A DNA stretch of 64,000 nucleotides from Opisthocomus hoazin. Its lineage: Eukaryota; Chordata; Aves; Opisthocomiformes; Opisthocomidae. Position 1 is the stretch's first letter. Each line of letters starts with the position of its first letter. A model generated the notes under the pieces. It had not been told where the DNA came from. It did no database searches and saw nothing but the letters and a program-made list of their open reading frames with translations. Made by a program: the position numbers and the translations under genes. Below are positions 27,145 to 63,669 of the stretch, piece by piece. The stretch covers positions 65,702,308-65,766,307 of the forward strand of contig NC_134454.1 in NCBI RefSeq assembly GCF_030867145.1. Reading direction: 5' to 3'.

Positions 27145-27323
27145 ACTCTGAAACTACTGTTCTGCTCACACCAAACCGAAGAGGTTCAGCAAGCCTTTCT
27201 TTTCCTTACGACCTCCTTTCTAGCCGACTCGCCCAGTTTGTCTGACCTTTGCTGCTCTGTCTCGCTTACGTTGAGGGAAGCTGGCACAAGGACATCCATT
27301 TTAACAACCCGCCTCTCTCTGTA

Positions 27324-27416
27324 ATGGCCTGTGATTTACACTTTCTGATTTTCACAATGCTCATCTGTGTTAGCTGCGAAGCACCCAGCACCGCAGAGAC
27401 AACAACGTGCACGGAG
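27324..27416 (+). CDS. CD180: CD180 coding exon 1 (signal peptide)
   Basis: Thirty-one codons beginning MACDLHFLIF. The ATG has G at -3 and G at +4 and is the only ATG at the head of this frame. A hydrophobic signal core is followed by TTTCTE, then the donor GAG|GTGAGT. Joined in phase 0 to exon 2, the sequence runs TCTE-ITVNKSYSCE, matching the spacing of the equivalent cysteines in mammalian CD180. The total then becomes exactly 661 residues. This supports the assignment although the exon is short and 2.7 kb from exon 2. Confidence 0.8.
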
Positions 27417-30400
27417 GTGAGTGACAGCTGCTGGTCTCTTGCGAGGTACAGGAGCCGCACGCGCAGCGCATCAGTCTCTGGCAAATTCTTGCCTGCTGAT
27501 GCCTGACTGCTTTCAGTTCCCGAGGGATTTCTCTCAGGGGGATCCGAAGGCACCTACTGGAGAAATAAGGCGAGTGCCTTGAGATGCGCGCAGGGACACC
27601 AGTCACTGGCCCTCACCGTCCTGCCACCCGGGCGTCCGTGCACCCTCACACTCTCTCCTGCCACTGCCAGGGACTTTGGGAGCCCATCAAACTCGCGCCG
27701 TGCTTCACCTCCCAGAGAGACAGAAGGATGATGAAGTTTCACAGGGGCATTTAGCAGATACCAGAGCTAGACAGAGGACAGATTTAGGGATTTTTGTCTC
27801 ATGCTCGCACTCTCCATACAGGAATTCGCACACAGTAGCGGGATGATAGTGTCTGTGTTTGTCATCTGATTGATGTGCGATACCACATGAGAACAGGGAG
27901 AAAGTACCAGGGTTTTTCCAGTGGCAGGGCAAAAGGCATAAGATTTTTACTTTATTTTTTTGAAGTGGGAGATAAGGGAAAAAAAGTAAGGGTTTTGATT
28001 CAGGAAAGAAGCACTGTGGAAAACAGTCCTATGCAGTGCACATCTGGGGCCAGCAGCAAGCACCTCACTGAATTAAATATACAAGTGCCCAAGCACTCGT
28101 GGTTGCACACCAGGATCCCCCAGGAGATGGTTGCTCCTCAGCTGCTTGTGAGAGCTGCTCCATGCCCCAAAATGTACAGAGAGAGCTTGCTCACTAATTG
28201 ATTTGAATGGTAAAACATAGACGCTGTTCTCATTTGTAGTGACAGCTAAACATCTTTTACCTGTATAAACCGCACGTTATGGCAGTCAGCTCCACGGGTT
28301 CTTCTTTGCTTATCAGTATTGAAAGGAGTGGCTTTTCCAAGCCTGCATTTTGCCATTTCTATAGTTACCAGTGATGTATTACTCCAGTGCTTCTAGGCTG
28401 GAGCCAAGCCCCCGTGCTACGGCAGGTACCGGGCTGGCTTTCTGTCCCTCAGGTCGTGCCATGTGCCCAGCTGTGGCAGCGCTGGCTCATCCCACCCTGC
28501 CAGCACTGCACCCACAGCCATCCCCCAGCACTGCGCTGCAGCCAGGACCCACCGCGCCAAGGAGGAAAGGGGCAGTGGACGAGCCGCAATCCCCTCCTCT
28601 CACATGGGGCATTTTGTTGTGACAGTCCCTTTCCACTCCCTCCCAGCTCTACCACACCGCTGCTGTCGTCTCGCTGCCCCTGCCTGCCCGGCTCTGCCGC
28701 CTGCAGCACCACAGGGCCATGGAGCACCCCCAGCACCCTCTGGTTACAGGATTTGTGCCTACAGAAAAGACAGAAACTGTTGGCCGTGTCCAGCTCGTGG
28801 CTTGCAACAAATACTGCTCCTTTCCCTCCAGTGAGTCACTAAGTGCCTCCACCGTCCGCCTGCCTCTCCCAAGCCACAGGCAGGCAGAGACGTGGTTTGG
28901 TCTCCCCTGCCGTCGCACATGGACAGAAACACCCAAACCTCGTGCACCGTTCCCCAGGGCCCATGCGTCTGCACCTCAACAAAACGCGCGCTCCTGCCCC
29001 ACGGGGTGCGGAACCTGTGCCATCCCCTGCTCCTGGTGGGCTCCAGGCCCCGGCGCGTGTCTCACTGGACATCCCACCGCCTGCGCTTGCTTGCTTTGGG
29101 CTAGCAGAATACCTCTGAATCTCATTAAAACAGTCAGACTGGTCAGCTGTGCAATACACGCTTTTCCTTCCCTGCAAGCAGAATGTCTCCCAGCTTCCTG
29201 GCAGGATGTTGCCAAAGCCGCAGCTCGCATGTGGCCATGGGAACCCCATCCCTCCCTGGGCTGGCCCCGGGGATGCCAACCCTCCCAGACTGGCCCCGTG
29301 ACTGCCCAGGGCTTTCTCTGGGAGCAAGGCTTGTCAGCTGGGACAAGCGCAATGCTCTGAGCACCTCCACTGCCCTGAGCGGCTGCAGCAGCCTATTCCG
29401 GGGCGGCATTTCCCTGCATGCCGCAGTCCCAGCCTCTGGCTGACTTCCGCGTGAACCCCAGGCAAAGGCAGGTCAAGCACGTTTAATGAATTTCCCCAGT
29501 ATCCACAGAGCAGACAGCTCTACATAACAGATCGATTTATTACCAGTTAAACTGAAAAGCCTTCATAGAAATTCTAAAGACTCAGCGTATCAGATAAGAT
29601 CTTTGTCTGGCCTGAGCTAAACCTCCACTCGCTGCAGTGTGTAACTGCACTTCAGATCCAATTAATTTGGAAATGTGCCTTCTAGGAACATCCCCAGACC
29701 TGCTCTTTTCTACCTCCTCTCTGCGAGGTTTTCTTAAGACATTTCTTAGCATAAGGTTCATTACAAGACTTGTGAAATTCAGAAGTTAAAACTATCTTGT
29801 GCAGATTCTTTCTTAGGGTTTAATAATTCATCCAGAAGAGTAAACAAACCTCATATGTGCTAACTTCGATAAGAAAGTCCTACAGATGAGACACACTTCA
29901 AATTAGTAGAAGAGAGATTCAAGGCATTCGTTTTAAAAACACACTCCTCAAAACCCCAGGGTTGTGCATCGCAAGCCTGAACTAAGGCTTCCTAGGGTTC
30001 TGGCTGTTACATTTTTAAATAATTCAGAACTCTGTTGGTTTGTTTGTTTGTTGTTTTGAAGTGCTATATTTTCCTATTGATATTCGCAGTACATACCTCT
30101 TGCAGTTTCACTACATATATTCCACAGATTACAGTAAATAAAAGCTATAGCTGTGAAGGTTTAGGACTGAGGAAGATTCCTGAAAAACTACCTGTCACAA
30201 CCGAAATCCTTGACTTCAGCTTCAACGAGCTCCATTCCCTCCAGAATTCAACATTCTCTGAGCTGAAGTCTCTTCTCTACTTGGACTTAACAAGGTATGG
30301 TAGAGCATCCCTACTTCTGCACGTCAGGTTGGTCAAACCCCCTACCTAAAGGCAGCTTCTGGAGCACACCAGAGCAGCATCTCCCTGCCTTCACAGGGAA

Positions 30401-32696
30401 GCCACCCGCAGCACTTGCAGACAGCTGTGAAGTGTTTTGCTAAGCAGAGATTGACCTGCTTGGGCAACATCTAGGCTGCTTCTCTGGTGACTATGATTTG
30501 CAGGACACTGGGTGAAATGTGCATTTTTCCACATACTGCTGCTGCTAAGACAGTAGTGACAGCAAAGTCAATAAAGCAATTTTTTAAATTCACTTTTCTA
30601 TAAAGACATTGTTCCCTAAACCCTAGAGAAACACAGGTTTGGTCCTTGTAAATGCCCAGTTTTTTCCACAGGAAAAAAAGATTTTCATTTTATTAAACCG
30701 GACACTAAAAACCTGAAGTCTCCCTGGCTTCTACAAACGCCTTCACACATGTAATTTCAGGGCAGGTTTTTCTCCTCACCAGCACCCTGTATTTCAGTGT
30801 GAGCTTACAAATACCAGGGAAGTGTCACTACAAAAGACAGGCACTTTTACCATGGTGAAGGCAGTCCATCATGAGCTCTCACAGATACGAAGTGCAGTTC
30901 GGGTTATCACACATACCAGGAGAGTTTTATGCGACAGCCCACCGATGCTGGTTTCCGTTGCTTTCTCAAGGTGTCAGATCAACTGGGTGTACGACGGTGC
31001 CTTTCACAGCAACAAGCAGTTGAAGACAATTGTGCTGACTGGAAACCTGCTCATGTTTCTGTCTGACACAGCGTTCATTGGCCCGCAGTCCCTGAAGCAG
31101 CTTATCTTAACACAGACGGGAATAACCAGTATGTCCTTTATTCCAATGACAAATCTGGACAGCTTGGATACCCTCGTCTTGGGCAGCAACCACATATCTT
31201 CGCTGCACCTTCCTCCCAACCTTCCCACACAGAACCTCAAATACCTTGACTTTCAAATGAACAACATAAGAGCAATCACAGCAGAAGACGTCCGCGTTCT
31301 GCAGAAGACCAGCAACGTAGCTCTCATCTTTAAAGGCAACGACATCACACACATCGAACCTGGAGCTTTCCAGTCCCATTTTGACAGTTTGGACTTTGGG
31401 GGCTGCGCTAACATCCCTGAAGTCCTGGCGGGGATACAGAACTCCACAGCCCAGACTCTTTGGCTGGGAACATTTTACAACGTGGAAAAGGAGGCTTACA
31501 TAAGCCCAGATGTTTTACAAGGCCTCTGCAATACCTCTGTCAAGGATCTCTATCTGCAGCTACGGCACTTCAGAAACCTAAACACTGACACGTTTCGGTG
31601 CTTGACTAGGCTCCGAAAGTTGGACCTAACTCAAACCCACATCAGCGCATTGCCCGCTGGCATCAGTGGCATGAACTTGCTAGTGGAGCTAGTTCTCAAC
31701 TCGAACTCCTTCAAACACCTCTGCAACATCAGCTCTGCTGCCTTCCCTTCCCTCACCCACCTCCACATCAAGGGGAACTTGCACATCCTGCAGCTGGGCT
31801 CTGGCTGTTTGGAGAAACTGGACAAGCTTCAACATCTCGATTTAAGTAAGAGTCATATTGAAAGCTTTGACTGCTGTAATGACGCGCTGAGCGGTTTGAG
31901 CAGTCTTCGGTATCTGAATCTGAGCCACAACATAAGGCTCCACCTCCAAGATGTGCTCATTAAGGATGGTGCTAACCTGGAGCTGCTGGACCTAGCTTTC
32001 ACTTCTCTTCACATCAACACTTCACAGGGTCCTTTCCGAAATTTGCATCTCTTGCAAGTGCTGAATCTTTCCTCCTCCCACATCAATACCAGCATTCAGC
32101 ATCTCTTTCAAGGCCTGGAAAACCTCATGACCTTGGACCTTAGCCAAAATAACTTTGAGTCAGGGATCATGCCAAAGGACAAACTGTTTGAACAGCTAAC
32201 CAATTTAGAGGTGCTAATTTTAGCATCCTGTGAACTGACAGCAATAGGCAGCCAAGCATTTCACAGCCTCAGCAAGTTACAGCATGTTGATCTGAGCCAC
32301 AACAAACTTACTGCAATCAGCACAGATGCGTTTTCAAACCTGAAAAGCATCTATCTTAATTTTGCCCACAACACGATCCATATTGTACCACCTGACAAGC
32401 TAGCGTCCCTAGCTGGCCACTGCATAATCAATTTAAGTTACAACCCTCTGGACTGCACCTGTTCCAATATTGGTTTAATCACCTGGTACAAGCAGAATCT
32501 GGATAAAATTGAAGACCCTGAAGCAACGAGATGCTCTGAACCCAAATTGCTAGCTGGGGCTCTGCTGGCCACAATCTCACTCTCCTGCGGGATCAGCGTG
32601 GCAGGAATCCTTGCAGTTGTCCTGGCTATTTTATCCTGTGGTGCCACCTTCATTTGGGGTACTCGCTATTTCAAGCAAAATTACCAGCAAATGTAA
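27324..32696 (+). CDS. CD180: CD180 antigen (RP105), three coding exons
   Basis: CD180 is a type I membrane receptor related to TLR4. With its partner MD-1 (LY86) it modulates lipopolysaccharide and B-cell responses at the cell surface. The coding parts are 27324-27416, 30128-30294 and 30971-32696. They join in phase 0 and phase 2 and give 661 codons, the length of human CD180. Visible features are a signal peptide (residues 1 to about 20), a cysteine-containing N-terminal cap (TCTE...SYSCEGLGL) and many leucine-rich repeats such as LRKLDLTQTHISALP and LRYLNLSHN. A cysteine-rich C-terminal cap with NPLDCTCSN and WYKQNL comes before one membrane helix at about 627-649 and a 12-residue tail without TIR domain. 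Possible N-glycosylation sites include N35 and N71. The gene is intact, with no stop or frameshift. Family assignment is firm. The first exon was placed by hand. Confidence 0.95.
27417..30127 (+). other. CD180: CD180 intron 1
   Basis: The 2711-bp intron starts GTGAGT and ends TTCCACAG. It includes a G+C-rich stretch (about 28400-29450) full of overlapping chance frames on both strands. No other gene or repeat family was recognised inside. Confidence 0.75.
30128..30294 (+). CDS. CD180: CD180 coding exon 2
   Basis: Encodes ITVNKSYSCEGLGL to LLYLDLT plus two bases of an arginine codon. It covers the end of the N-terminal cap and the first leucine-rich repeat. The donor is ACAAG|GTATGG. Two other AGs lie upstream (ending 30089 and 30105), but either would break the frame with exon 1, so the AG at 30126-30127 is chosen. 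The open frame reaches back to 30035, but that upstream part is read as intron. Confidence 0.87.
30971..32696 (+). CDS. CD180: CD180 coding exon 3 (LRRs, C-cap, TM, tail)
   Basis: The main exon enters in phase 2 after TTTCTCAAG and restores LTRCQINW, a junction seen in CD180 of other species. It encodes about 575 residues: most leucine-rich repeats, the CTCSN cap, the transmembrane helix and the tail ending KQNYQQM. The stop is TAA at 32694-32696. The open frame reaches back to 30822, but that part is intron 2 (30295-30970). Confidence 0.96.
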
Positions 32697-32880
32697 GTTT
32701 GTGATGGAGATATCAAAAAGATGTACAGCAATTGTACCAAGATGAATGACAACTATTTTTGTTTGTGACCTGTATTTTCTTAACTTTTTGAATAACCTTT
32801 TGATTTGTATTATAACTTTAAGAAAAAAAAATGAAAAATTTTGAGAATGTGAAAAATAAACTATGACCTGAGCTTTGAAC
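32697..32880 (+). other. CD180: CD180 3' UTR with poly(A) signal
   Basis: A short A+T-rich 3' UTR. AATAAA at 32855-32860 is the first canonical poly(A) signal after the stop codon, so cleavage is expected near 32875-32880. Longer forms cannot be excluded. Confidence 0.7.
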
Positions 32881-35800
32881 ATGAATAACTTCTCTTGCAG
32901 TGAAATCCCAGTTCAGCTCCATGTTAGCCCTGGTGTCCCAGCTACTACGGCTAATACACCCATAAAGGGAAGATCCAGCGGCTGAAACACAAACACTGTT
33001 CTCTTTAAAAAAAAACACCAAACTACCACCACCCTCAACAAAAAAAAAAAAACACCACACAACAAACGAACCAAACCCTCACCCTCTCTCAAATGCCCTT
33101 CAAAAACAATATTCTTGGAGAGTCGGCAGTAGAGTACCTTGCCCCGCTAAAAACAACTTTCTGTGAGGAATAGGCGCAACATTCGTAGTCATGCAAGACC
33201 TACTCCTGCAGGACTGACAGAAACAGCCAGTATCCTCCCTCAGATTTCTTTAAAATACTTTTGATCCTTAGAAACTTCCCGGCCACTGAACCTCTGCCTG
33301 TCCATCTCTCACCCCCGGGCAGGCCCTGCTCCTGTACTATTCACTAGACTCCACAGTAAGCAGGGACTATTCACAATTTCAGCTTTAACCATAAAACTTG
33401 AGGACTTGGTCAAGACTCTGTGGGTGCTTGGCACTACGCTTGTTTGCACAGGGCAAAAAACCAACGCCAACAACTACAAGACTTCCCTGTGGCAGCCTGG
33501 AGCAGACTGCTTCCTCCAGCTGCAGCCCAGGAGAGAAAGCTGGAGACGGCAAAGGGGAGGGCACAGCGGGGAGCAGCAACGTCATCCCACGGGCGCTCCT
33601 GGTGCCCACAGCTACTTCACGTTGTCTCTGGCCTGTGTCCCTGGAGTGAAGTCAGAGTCTCTTTGCTCCAATGGGATATGCAACAGCTATGCAGGAAGAG
33701 AGACAGACTTGGTATTATTACTTACTTCTACTAAACAACCAAGTCGCTTTTTCTGCCATCATGTGAATAAACCCAGCGGCAAGACAAGATCGTGTGCATT
33801 TGACCAAGGGTCTGATGGGAGCTTGCCGTGCCTACTCACCTGCCCTGTGTTACTATAGTGGGATTTATGGCACTAGTGCTTCAGTAACAGAGTATAACCC
33901 TGACACACAGGCACAACCTTCTCAGAGGGCATGACCCTTCTGTCTCTGTAGCAGAGCATGCACCACATGGAGTTTCACCCTGTCCCAGCAAGGCTCCCCA
34001 CTGCATTACTCTGGGAGCTGTGGTTGCTCTCCTAGACGTGGAAGGCGAGCTCTCTCTCAACACTTTCTATGTGGGGCTCACCATTCAGCTTCATCTCCTG
34101 CCCCAAAGGCATTTCCTTCACATTTTCACCCATTACATGCTGACTAGCTAAGATTTCAAAGATCCCTGCTGGACTAGAAAGTTTTTGCTCATTTCTGAAG
34201 ACAAGACTGACCCTGCTCGGTCTTCTCAAGTAAAAAACACCTCTCATTTGAAAAGCCCTTTTTACCCTCTGTTAGCAGATCACTCTAAGACAATGTGGAT
34301 TCTTGCAGCTTTCAGATGTCTTCACACCACGTACGCCACCCGCCTTACCCCACAGCTCCTCCTCCTTCTGCCTGTGTAGCGGTGTGCTGCTGCCCATGGG
34401 CACACAGGGAGAGACATTTGAGGTTTCTTCTCCAATTACCTGTACACATGCCCAGATTTTGGGTACCAGGATGCTGCCTCTCCATATTCCCTGCTCCTGC
34501 GGCTGCGGACACGCTCTGCCCAGAAGCCTCCTCCTGACTCTGTCAGCGGGCTCTGTGCTCCAGCAGCACAATGCCAAAGCTGCAGGGGCTGCCTGTGCCA
34601 GACAGGTTGGTAAGGACCGGTCTGAGGGAGAGAAACATCACCAAGCAAGCTATGCTGCCCGAGGTGAGGACTCCCTGATGCGCTAGGCAGGGATGCTCCT
34701 GAAGTCAACCCAGGGTTCGAGGCGCATTTTCCCCTCCCTCTGCCAATCCGACTGGTTAAATGAGCAGCCTCTGATAACTGCACCATCTAACAATCCAGCA
34801 TGAATTCCAGTGAGTGCACCATCCAAGGGAGACCTGCTTCTTCCATTGTTTCCCTCTTAAACTTATGTGCTCAGAAAACCGATGGACAAATAGTGAAGTT
34901 AAAAGGGAGCATCATGCAGTTCATAGCTTGGGAGATGTACATAAAAAAGTGCTGCAAATATCTGCTAGGAACTGTGGCAGATCCACAAGCATCCGCATCT
35001 TGAAGAAACAACTGCATGTTGGGCTGATGCTTTCCAAAATGCCTTTTGGAGAGAACACAGGATTTAAACACCCCCGGTTTCTGAAACGCTACCCAGCGTC
35101 ATGGCATAGACTCACATGTAGAATTCAGTTAGTCAAAGCTCAAAGATGGCTTAAGTGGCAAAATGGTGAACGCACTCCTGTGCAATATATATTCTGCATA
35201 GAGTTTTAACTACACTTTCCTGCAACACAGCCCCTTCCCTCTACACAGCTTGTTTTTATGACCATATCTTGATTTGTCGTCACTTTTATTTTCTCTTTAC
35301 TTCACAGTGTCACCTCTGCTTTCTTCTTTGCTGGCAAAACACCATTCATAGGACGTCATACAAACAACAGCACTGAACAGCACACACTGTTTCACGATAC
35401 ACAAATCCTAAATACAGGGATTGATTATTCTGGAGTAAAATTTATATATAGCTAGAACATGCTAAAATGTCAAGATTATATATTCAAACTTTTTAAAGTC
35501 TAAAGAATTTGTCTTCTGGGATTACTTTGCAAGGATATAAATGGACAGGACAGTAAATTTATTTTTCTTTATAGAATTTGTTTACCCAGTCAACCTCTGA
35601 TCTGATGCAGTCCTTGGTTTCCAGTCAGGCCTTTTATGTCTTTATTTTATTCAAATACAGCTGGGGAGCCTGCACACAGAGAGAACAAGGGAACTGCCTG
35701 AGGTGAATGGTGCCTAATAGGATTGAAGTCACCACTGTCCTGACTCCTGGGCTACAGGAGTAGCCACCAAAGTCATGGTACAACACAAAAAACTGAAAAC

Positions 35801-37559
35801 AGAATTCGTTATCAGTATTTCACAGAGAAGAAACTTCAGCAGATCTTAGCTAACGAGTCACATTTCGGAGCCTGGCAATCCCTTATCTTTATTTCCTTTG
35901 GACAAACCAAAACTCAGAGCCCAATTCTTCCTGCCCCAAACCTGCTTAAAGAAGATACTATCAGTAAGATGCAAGTCCATTTCTGAAAGATTTTACTCTG
36001 AACAGGACTGTTGGAGAGGCCAATTTCTAAATCTGTCGACTTAAAAGCCATAATCCTAATTCAATGATTCATCTTTTAAGAACTTTCTCCCATTCACTAG
36101 TCTTGTCTCTACCTGCAAAAAGAGCAGGCAAGATCCCTTCCCAGCCACTCACTCATACCATACCTCCTCATTTGGCAAACACAACGGAAACTCTTCTCTC
36201 CCAGCAGCAGATGACATCGTTCTCCAGCAAGTCTCTCAGACATCCTCTTGTGCCTGTATCTAATTCACACCTCCATTTTGAAGGGCATGCTGTGTGATAA
36301 AACTTCTTTGTGTTGTTACCTGTTGTCTTAGCAGGCAGAGGTGACTGCTGCTATGCACAGCTGGAGACAGCACAGCCAGTAAAGCAGTTAGATCCAGAAT
36401 CAATCCTCCACTCTAGTGATGGCCTTTCCCTGAGCTACCGGATCCTGCCCTCCCCCTCCCTGACTCATCACAACCGCTGCCCAGTGTACCACTTTCGCAG
36501 GCTGTCTGCCTTCTGCTGGACTGCGGCAAGTTGGAAAGGTTGCAGGTGACCTGCAGCTTTCCCTCACCTACTGATTTCAGAGAGCAAAGCAGCAAAAGTG
36601 ATGCTTGGTTTTGTACAGAGGAAAAACACACAGAAAACAATGCAATACTAAAATGTGAATAAAAATAACATCCCCTGCTGGGCAAGCAGTCCCTGACACG
36701 TGCCAACCTGCTGTGCAGAGCCGCCGGCAATGGAACAGTAAATACGCATGTATTTTAACACACATCACTCCTCTGTAAGAAGTGGAAAGATGAAAATCAG
36801 GGGAGCGGTAATCCTGCCTCTTGCTCCTCCTGCCAAAATCATTTTTTTTCAAAAGAAAAAAGGCCACTGGATACTAAGGTGCTCTGCTACATCTGCCCTG
36901 TCTGGTTCACCGCATCTATTTTATCTTCTGTCATGAGAAACAAAGAATAAAGGGAGATCTGATGACATTCAAGGAGCAGAGATTTCAAAACTGAAGAAAA
37001 TGCTGCATTTACACATGCTCCAGGAATTTGCTAAGGTTGAAAATCTAGCATGAATAAAAAAAAAAATAAAGATTGGGTATTTTGAGAAGGTACTACAAAA
37101 CGTACTGACCTATTCTAATAAATGACAATACATGTTTTGGAAGAAAGATTTAAAAGTCCTGTTACAGCCTTCAACCACTGTTAGCTACCAGTCAGGATAT
37201 GTCACCCATCGTCACCCCATGCCTGCCTACCCAACAGCAGAGCAGTGGTTCCAGCCACTGCCGGAGATGAGATACGCAGCTATGCAGACCACACCCGTCT
37301 CCAGACTAAACCCCGTTTCCTTAGGCACAACTCTCGGCCAGCATGCACCTTAAGGGGTGTGCTGAGTTGGCCCCAGAGAAAAAAAAACTACATCTGCCTG
37401 GCCATGAGTAGAGCAGAGCGTGCCTTAAGTTACAGGAGTGAAAGCAGTTCAAGGAAAAATTTCATGCTGAATTTTTATTTCAATGTTATGCAACTGCATA
37501 AGTATAAATAATCGTGTTCAATATACAACAATTATGACATCCATAAGGAGTTTCTTAGA
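32881..37559. other. Spacer between the convergent CD180 and MAST4 genes
   Basis: About 4.7 kb separating two 3' ends. It includes an A- and AC-rich low-complexity tract at about 33008-33080. No exon, RNA gene or known mobile element was recognised. The short frames at 33385-33858 and 34272-34786 lie on both strands and look like chance. Confidence 0.55.
33008..33080. repeat. A/AC-rich low-complexity tract
   Basis: Long runs of A alternate with ACCACC and CAAAC words. This is simple-sequence DNA just past the CD180 3' end. Confidence 0.7.
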
Positions 37560-39922
37560 GAAAATAAGACTGCAAACACTTTATTGCACAGACCCTAACA
37601 AATTTTTTCTATTTTTTTCCTTTTTTTTTTTTTTTTGGTAAGCTGAGGAATCTACGGCAGGAAGTCTACAAAAGAATACAGCAGATCTACAATCACGTAA
37701 AGACTGACCAAGTGGAACACAGGCAGGAGGATCTCTAACAGCTCACTGCCAAGATAAACACCAACAAACAGGTACTACATGAACACAAGCTTAAGCACTG
37801 TTACACTTCCAAAATGCAAATAACATATCTGTCAGAAGCAATAATGAACTATACAAAATATACATAAAGGTATACCGTAAACAAATAGCTAGATATGCTC
37901 TAAAGGAAACAAGAGGATAGCTGAAAAAATGCAGAAGACTGTAAACTAGGAAATACCTCCCAGACAGAAATGTTATTTCGAAGTGCATTAGCATTCATTT
38001 GTGGTAACTGCCAAAGCACAGATAAACTGTAAATGTTGAGACCATCTTATCTTTAAAACTGCGCAAAAAACATAATCCATTACTGACTAGCTCCTCTGTG
38101 AACACCTCAAAGGCAGTTAAGAATGTTCTAGCGGTACACAAAAAAATCAGAAGGACTTGTTTGCGGTATTATCTTTCCATGCCAGGTTTGCTGTAATCCA
38201 ACTCAACTAATCAGTATAATAAAGTATTCACCAGAGGGAAATGAATTCTGCACACTGTCAGTCGTCATACAAATCTCCAAGTCAAGATCACACTGTGCTT
38301 TTATGAACAATTTTATAGCTTTTGAGACAGAAAGACAATCTGTAAGCCCTAATGAAACAGGTAGGGGCCTAGCACTACTGTGGGTACATATAACAGAAAT
38401 AAGCAAAACTATCATACTGTTGATCCCCATCATTAAAAAAACACGCATCTCTAAGGGTATGTTGTAGTGCTTCTGTACATGTTTCAAACTTTACCTTTTA
38501 TCCTTCAAAACAAACTAAATACCTCCACACTAAAATGACTGAAGTCTACATGTTCCACAGTATATAAAATTTAAATAAGGCTTAGCAAAAGTAAAAAGAC
38601 AGTCACATTCTAGCACCAAATAGCTCCAACATGTTCCTTTGTTACAAAATGCTTCTTTTATAATTACAGTATTTACTTTTTTTTTTGCATACAAATAAAA
38701 AGATTATGTTATGAAATGTATGGAGCTACTCAATGCATTTAGAAATGAATGTAAAACCCAGAATTACTTGCTAAAAACAGCAAGTTAAGTCTACAACATA
38801 AGGCCCCAGCTATGCATTAAAATGTATCGGAGGTCCTGAACTTTTTTGAAGATATGATACTGAAACTGCTTTTTTTCCTTTTTACCTTACCTGTCATAAA
38901 ACAGAAAAAAAGCTACAGCTGTATGAAGATAATTATGCAGACCTATATGCCACGATAATACGCATTCTCTCAATGTATCGAAAACCTGTGATGAATATAC
39001 TAGTACTGCAAGTAATGTGCTTATACTTGTGCCTCACACCGTAAGGGCCTGAATTTAAAAAAGCTCAAGGAACTCATAAGAGGACTGCAGCAAAAACTAA
39101 GCACACGGCATGTGCTTCAGAGTCTCAGCCTTGTCTGGGGTGAAGGTCACAGAAGGTACTCCCAAACAGACAAGATGAGAACCACCATTCCACCAGAGAA
39201 CACGACTCTTGCTGGGATGCCCTGATAACCAACCAAGTGGTCCTCCCACAGCTTTAACGATACCTACTCTAAGAGACAGGCCTTGTGCAGCAGGGAGAAG
39301 CACTTAGGTCTTGTGTTAGATCTGGTGGAGCAGTCAGCCAGGTACAGTACTATCAAAATCGGATTATTAAAAATACATGTAAAAACTCACAATAAGTCAC
39401 CATACTTATTCTGTACTAGTATTTTATTTTAATCTCTAGCTAGGATTTTTAGTTACTAAAAGCATGGCCTGTTTTTGATTTCCAGTCAGAACAATGGTTG
39501 TGCCAATGTCCATGACAGGTCTGAGTTTTAGTAATTCAGTTTCATATTCTAGTATGGCAAATAAGTGGCAAAGCAACTATTTTAAAAAAGGGGGGAATAA
39601 ACAACGCAATCAGCAGCAAAGTATATATGCTACATTCAAACCCCAAACACATCGCTAGGTATTTACAGATAAACTCTTTTCTTCAACAGCTCTCAGCTGT
39701 AAAGGTATTTTTGTACAAATACTATATGGTAACAGTTTTACCGGTTACAATTGGGAAGGCATTTTGAAAAAAAGTATTCTCTTTACATATCCCCAGTCAT
39801 CTTTCTTCAGTGACATGAAAGCTTTACTGCACAAAGACACAACACAGTGCTGGTTTAAAGGCAGACCAATACATTGAGATTGTTTCAGCTAGTCTCAAAT
39901 TCACACCTGACAGCTCTTGCAG
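37560..39922 (-). other. MAST4: MAST4 3' UTR (end inferred)
   Basis: The A+T-rich region following the MAST4 stop codon on the minus strand. Candidate poly(A) signals, seen as TTTATT on the plus strand, lie at 39423-39428 (short form) and 37580-37585 (long form of about 2.35 kb). A 16-base T run on the plus strand (37621-37636) falls within it. The true end needs transcript evidence. Confidence 0.5.
37580..37585 (-). promoter_or_regulatory. MAST4: Candidate distal poly(A) signal of MAST4
   Basis: TTTATT on the plus strand is AATAAA on the coding strand. It lies about 2.3 kb after the stop codon. It is chosen by position and motif only, and other AATAAA copies exist at 39423-39428 and 37474-37479. 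Confidence 0.4.

Positions 39923-63669
<23,747 letters not shown>

Noticed and set aside
28387-29443. Dense overlapping frames up to 213 codons
   Set aside because: They lie in CD180 intron 1, occur on both strands, and have no domain or conserved motif.
30035-30127. Open frame head MVCLFVVLKCYIF as an alternative CD180 start
   Set aside because: The hydrophobic run looks like a signal peptide, but its start codon is not ATG. The exon at 27324 gives better cysteine spacing and the family length.
30822-30970. Upstream extension of the long CD180 open frame with an ATG at 30822
   Set aside because: The part before 30971 shows no CD180 resemblance and is preceded by a proper donor at 30295. 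Joining in phase 2 at 30971 gives the expected LTRCQINW junction.
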